This document shows, piece after piece, positions 14,465-16,744 of a stretch of 16,744 nt of DNA (its first letter is position 1; every line of letters starts with the position of its first letter). The position numbers were made by a program, and so were the translations under genes. Under the pieces are notes generated by a model. The model saw only the letters and a program-made list of their open reading frames with translations. It was not told where the DNA came from and searched no databases. The stretch comes from a bacterium (GTDB lineage: Bacteria > JAMCPX01), in contig JAJYJX010000033.1 of the NCBI GenBank assembly GCA_021789095.1, positions 1 to 16,744 on the forward strand, written 5' to 3'.

Positions 14465-15271
14465 ATGGAAAGAAAAAAGGTAACAATACCAAACATACTA
14501 AAGCTTTATGAGGCGGGTGAGCGCATCACGATGCTCACTGCGTATGATTATCCTTCTGCTGCAATAGCTGATCAGGCAGGCATTGATATCATACTTGTAG
14601 GTGATTCGCTCGGCATGGTGATAAACGGTTACAAAAATACCCTGCCTGTAACAGTTGAAGAAATAATCTATCACACGAAGGCCGTTGCAAGAGGAACTTC
14701 TTACAGCCTTATTGTTGCCGATATGCCCTTCCTTTCGTACCAAGCAGGGATGCACGACGCCCTGTACAACGCGGGAAGACTTATAAAGGAAGGCGGTGCA
14801 GAGGCTGTCAAAATAGAAGGCGGCAGGAATATCACGGACACAATAAAGTCTATTGTCAGGGTAGATATACCTGTAATGGGACACATAGGCTTGACACCCC
14901 AGTCCATACACAGAATGGGAGGATACAAGGTGCAGGGCAAAGATGAAAAAAGCCATAATGCACTGATAGAAGATGCCCGTGCCCTTGAGGATGCCGGCAC
15001 ATTTGCCATTGTACTGGAAGGGCTGCCCGAACAACTTGCAAAAGAGATTACATCAAAACTGCACGTACCTACCATCGGAATCGGTGCAGGCAGGGAAGTA
15101 AACGGCCAGGTCCTTGTATTCCATGACCTTCTGGGACTCGGCGGCAATATACAGCCGACCTTTGTAAAACAGTATGCCCATCTCAAGGAAACAGCCGTCA
15201 GTGCAATTGAACAGTACATAAAAGAGGTTAAAGCAGGTGTGTTCCCGGGACCCGAACACACGTACAAATAA
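14465..15271 (+). CDS. panB: 3-methyl-2-oxobutanoate hydroxymethyltransferase PanB
   Basis: PanB makes ketopantoate from 2-oxoisovalerate and methylene-tetrahydrofolate, the first step of pantothenate synthesis, in the cytoplasm. The 268-residue protein has the full length of the family. It contains the conserved LTAYDYP (24-30) and metal-binding VGDSLGMV (D47), and D86 in VADMPF. Further conserved sites are VKIEGG (K116, E118), HIGLTPQS (140-147) and catalytic-region E185 in LEGLP. The N-terminus from the ATG at 14465 matches known PanB proteins, so this start is sound although it directly follows the terminator T-run. It is followed 3 bases later by panC. Confidence 0.97.
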   Translation: MERKKVTIPNILKLYEAGERITMLTAYDYPSAAIADQAGIDIILVGDSLGMVINGYKNTLPVTVEEIIYHTKAVARGTSYSLIVADMPFLSYQAGMHDALYNAGRLIKEGGAEAVKIEGGRNITDTIKSIVRVDIPVMGHIGLTPQSIHRMGGYKVQGKDEKSHNALIEDARALEDAGTFAIVLEGLPEQLAKEITSKLHVPTIGIGAGREVNGQVLVFHDLLGLGGNIQPTFVKQYAHLKETAVSAIEQYIKEVKAGVFPGPEHTYK

Positions 15272-15274
15272 GCC

Positions 15275-16120
15275 ATGAAGATCGTAACATCTGTACATGA
15301 AATGCGGGACCTTTCAATGAAGGAAAGGTCGAAAAACAAAACAATAGCCCTTGTTCCCACAATGGGCTATTTGCACGAAGGACATCTGAGCCTCTTGAAG
15401 GAGGGCAGACAGAGAGGCGACATGCTTGTGATGAGCTTGTTTGTAAACCCCATGCAGTTCGGACCAAAAGAAGATCTTGCAAAATACCCCAGGGATTTTG
15501 AGAGGGACAAAAAAATTGCCGAAAGGGCCGGCACGGACGTGATCTTTTGCCCGGACTCCGGTCAGATGTATCCGGGGCCGTTTAAAACAGCCGTAGAAGT
15601 TACGGAGCTGTCAGGCGTATTGTGCGGTAAAACAAGGCCGGGGCATTTTAAAGGCGTTACAACCGTCGTCATGAAATTATTCAACATAGTACTGCCGCAT
15701 GTTGCACTATTCGGAGAGAAAGATTTCCAGCAGCTCGTCATTATAAGACAAATGGTCAAGGATTTGAATATACCTGTCGAGATTATCGGCATGCCTATAA
15801 TAAGGGAACCCGACGGCCTTGCAAGGAGTTCAAGGAATATCTACCTGTCGGCTGATGAAAGACGAAGCGCTTTATCCATATCAAGGGGTTTATCAAAAGC
15901 AATGGATACCTTTAAAACAGGGAACAGAAACAGCACAGAACTTATAAGCATAGTGAAAAACGAGATAAAATCATCGGGCTTAAAAGAAGACTATGTCGAA
16001 GTTATCGATGAATGCACTCTCGAGCCAGCTTCAGCTACTGCAAATAATGCACGTATCGTTGTTGCCGCCTATGCAGGCAGTACAAGGCTTATAGACAATG
16101 TATCTTTGGAAAAAGAATAA
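15275..16120 (+). CDS. panC: Pantoate--beta-alanine ligase PanC
   Basis: PanC joins pantoate and beta-alanine using ATP to form pantothenate. The 281-residue protein carries the nucleotidyltransferase motif PTMGYLHEGHLSL (28-40, with H34 and H37 as the HxGH pair). It also has FVNPMQFGPKEDLAKYPR (56-73), FGEKDFQQL (146-154) and the KMSKS-like ARSSRNIYLS (183-192). Its start is 3 bases after the panB stop with no obvious Shine-Dalgarno, so it is probably translated by coupling to panB. It is the middle gene of panBCD. Confidence 0.97.
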   Translation: MKIVTSVHEMRDLSMKERSKNKTIALVPTMGYLHEGHLSLLKEGRQRGDMLVMSLFVNPMQFGPKEDLAKYPRDFERDKKIAERAGTDVIFCPDSGQMYPGPFKTAVEVTELSGVLCGKTRPGHFKGVTTVVMKLFNIVLPHVALFGEKDFQQLVIIRQMVKDLNIPVEIIGMPIIREPDGLARSSRNIYLSADERRSALSISRGLSKAMDTFKTGNRNSTELISIVKNEIKSSGLKEDYVEVIDECTLEPASATANNARIVVAAYAGSTRLIDNVSLEKE

Positions 16121-16145
16121 AATATGAGAATAAACGGAGGACATG

Positions 16146-16529
16146 ATGGAAAGAATGATGTTAAAATCCAAAATCCACAGGGCCGTGGTGACGCAGGCAG
16201 ATCTCGAATATGAGGGAAGCATACTGATCGACGAGGAATTGATGGAACTCACCGACATAAAGGAGTACGAACTGGTAAGGATCTGGGATGTCAGCAACGG
16301 TAACAGACTGGAGACCTACGCTATAAAAGGGGAAAGAGGTTCAAAGGTTATTTGTGTAAACGGAGCCGCCGCACACCTTATAAGGGAATCCGATATTGTT
16401 ATAATTGCAAGCTTTGTAAGCATGCCCGAAGAAGAAATAACACCCGGATATGCTCCGAAAATACTTATTATGGAAGGCAGAAACAATATCAAGGAAATGA
16501 AAAATATCCCTGCCCGGGCAAGAGCATAA
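16146..16529 (+). CDS. panD: Aspartate 1-decarboxylase PanD (proenzyme)
   Basis: PanD makes beta-alanine from aspartate, supplying PanC. It is a self-cleaving pyruvoyl enzyme, and the cleavage site YEG-S is present. Starting at the ATG at 16146 (127 residues) puts the new N-terminal serine at position 25, the same number as in E. coli PanD. It also places R54, T57, Y58 and N72-G73 at their usual positions. GGAGG (16136-16140) is five bases before this ATG; the adjacent ATG at 16143 would be only two bases away and is less likely. It is 25 bases after panC and ends the operon. Confidence 0.96.
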   Translation: MERMMLKSKIHRAVVTQADLEYEGSILIDEELMELTDIKEYELVRIWDVSNGNRLETYAIKGERGSKVICVNGAAAHLIRESDIVIIASFVSMPEEEITPGYAPKILIMEGRNNIKEMKNIPARARA

Positions 16530-16540
16530 ATCCCGGTGTA

Positions 16541-16575
16541 AACCCCGTTATGAAGGATAGGACTTTATAACGGGG
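16541..16575 (+). repeat. Long hairpin after panD, copy of the AACCCCGTTA element
   Basis: CCCCGTTATGAAG (16543-16555) pairs with CTTTATAACGGGG (16563-16575) over 13 positions, one being a G-U pair in RNA, with a 7-base loop. No T-run follows, so it is not a standard intrinsic terminator, though it could protect the 3' end of the panBCD message. The outer AACCCCGTTA equals the left end of the element after pstB. Confidence 0.6.
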
Positions 16576-16709
16576 CAGATACTGCATTATAATCACCGCC
16601 ACCCATGCCCGCCCTGCTCCCGCTCCTTTGGACGCTGTAACTCTTAAAATCTCTTTCTCTCGATAATAAAGGTTGAAAAAAAACAAATCTTACTATACAG
16701 TTTTATACC
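16576..16709. other. Non-coding gap before the last gene
   Basis: No convincing gene is seen. A TATAAT (16588-16593) lacks a good -35. TTGAAA (16673-16678) and TATACA (16694-16699) with a 15-base spacer could serve the next gene but leave almost no leader. Confidence 0.3.
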
Positions 16710-16744
16710 ATGAAGAAGACAATATTATTTTTGTTGCTTGCCGC
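16710..16744 (+). CDS. Start of a probable exported protein (cut by the window edge)
   Basis: ATG at 16710 opens a frame reading MKKTILFLLLA to the window end. Two lysines followed by a hydrophobic run look like the beginning of a signal peptide. There is no clear Shine-Dalgarno upstream, and nothing can be said about function from eleven residues. Confidence 0.45.
   Translation, partial: MKKTILFLLLA

Noticed and set aside
14701-15360. 219-codon minus-strand frame opposite panB/panC
   Set aside because: It spans the junction of two sense genes of certain identity; low-complexity shadow composition.
1-16744. tRNA, rRNA, CRISPR arrays, transposases, phage genes
   Set aside because: None seen on either strand; the only repeats are the short elements reported.

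Overview
The window looks like chromosomal DNA of an anaerobic, diderm (Gram-negative) respiring bacterium. A BamD-type lipoprotein indicates an outer membrane. About 44 CXXCH haem-c sites fall within roughly 7.7 kb, together with three cytochrome b modules, which is typical of metal-reducing or sulfur/nitrogen-cycling lineages such as Nitrospirota or the former Deltaproteobacteria. That placement is inferred from gene content and the heavy use of ATA and AGG codons; no marker gene here settles it.

Layout, left to right. (1) 1-1287, minus: 5' part of nusA preceded by rimP, with a bidirectional terminator-like hairpin in the rimP leader. (2) 1470-5616, plus: pstC-pstA-pstB-phoU followed by a BamD-like lipoprotein gene. 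A run of four 11-bp repeats resembling a Pho box lies in front of pstC. No pstS is present in the window. (3) 5632-8614, minus: a PfkB-family kinase downstream of a large fused 11-haem cytochrome c / dihaem cytochrome b protein of CbcL-like architecture. (4) 8781-14299, plus: five tightly packed, mostly overlapping genes. They are a 7-haem c cytochrome and its cytochrome b, a 9-haem c cytochrome and its cytochrome b, and an 18-site multihaem protein with a NapC/NrfH-like N-terminus. (5) 14465-16529, plus: panB-panC-panD, led by a structured leader whose terminator hairpin ends exactly at the panB start codon and contains its only visible Shine-Dalgarno sequence. (6) 16710 to the end: first codons of a probable exported protein.

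The centre of interest is 6593-14299. The fused protein and the two split pairs are paralogues of one design: a periplasmic multihaem domain, a single membrane helix, then a four-helix FdnI/HydC-like dihaem cytochrome b with a shared cytoplasmic tail. The last five haems keep almost identical spacing in all three. The 11-haem version has an exact 128-residue, four-haem periodicity, and the versions differ by two haems at a time. With the 18-site protein, this looks like a quinone-linked electron conduit of the inner membrane and periplasm, perhaps serving extracellular or periplasmic acceptors. No terminal reductase, porin-cytochrome or dehydrogenase catalytic subunit is visible here. The pst/phoU, pan and rimP/nusA genes are ordinary housekeeping genes, but each has an unusual regulatory region.
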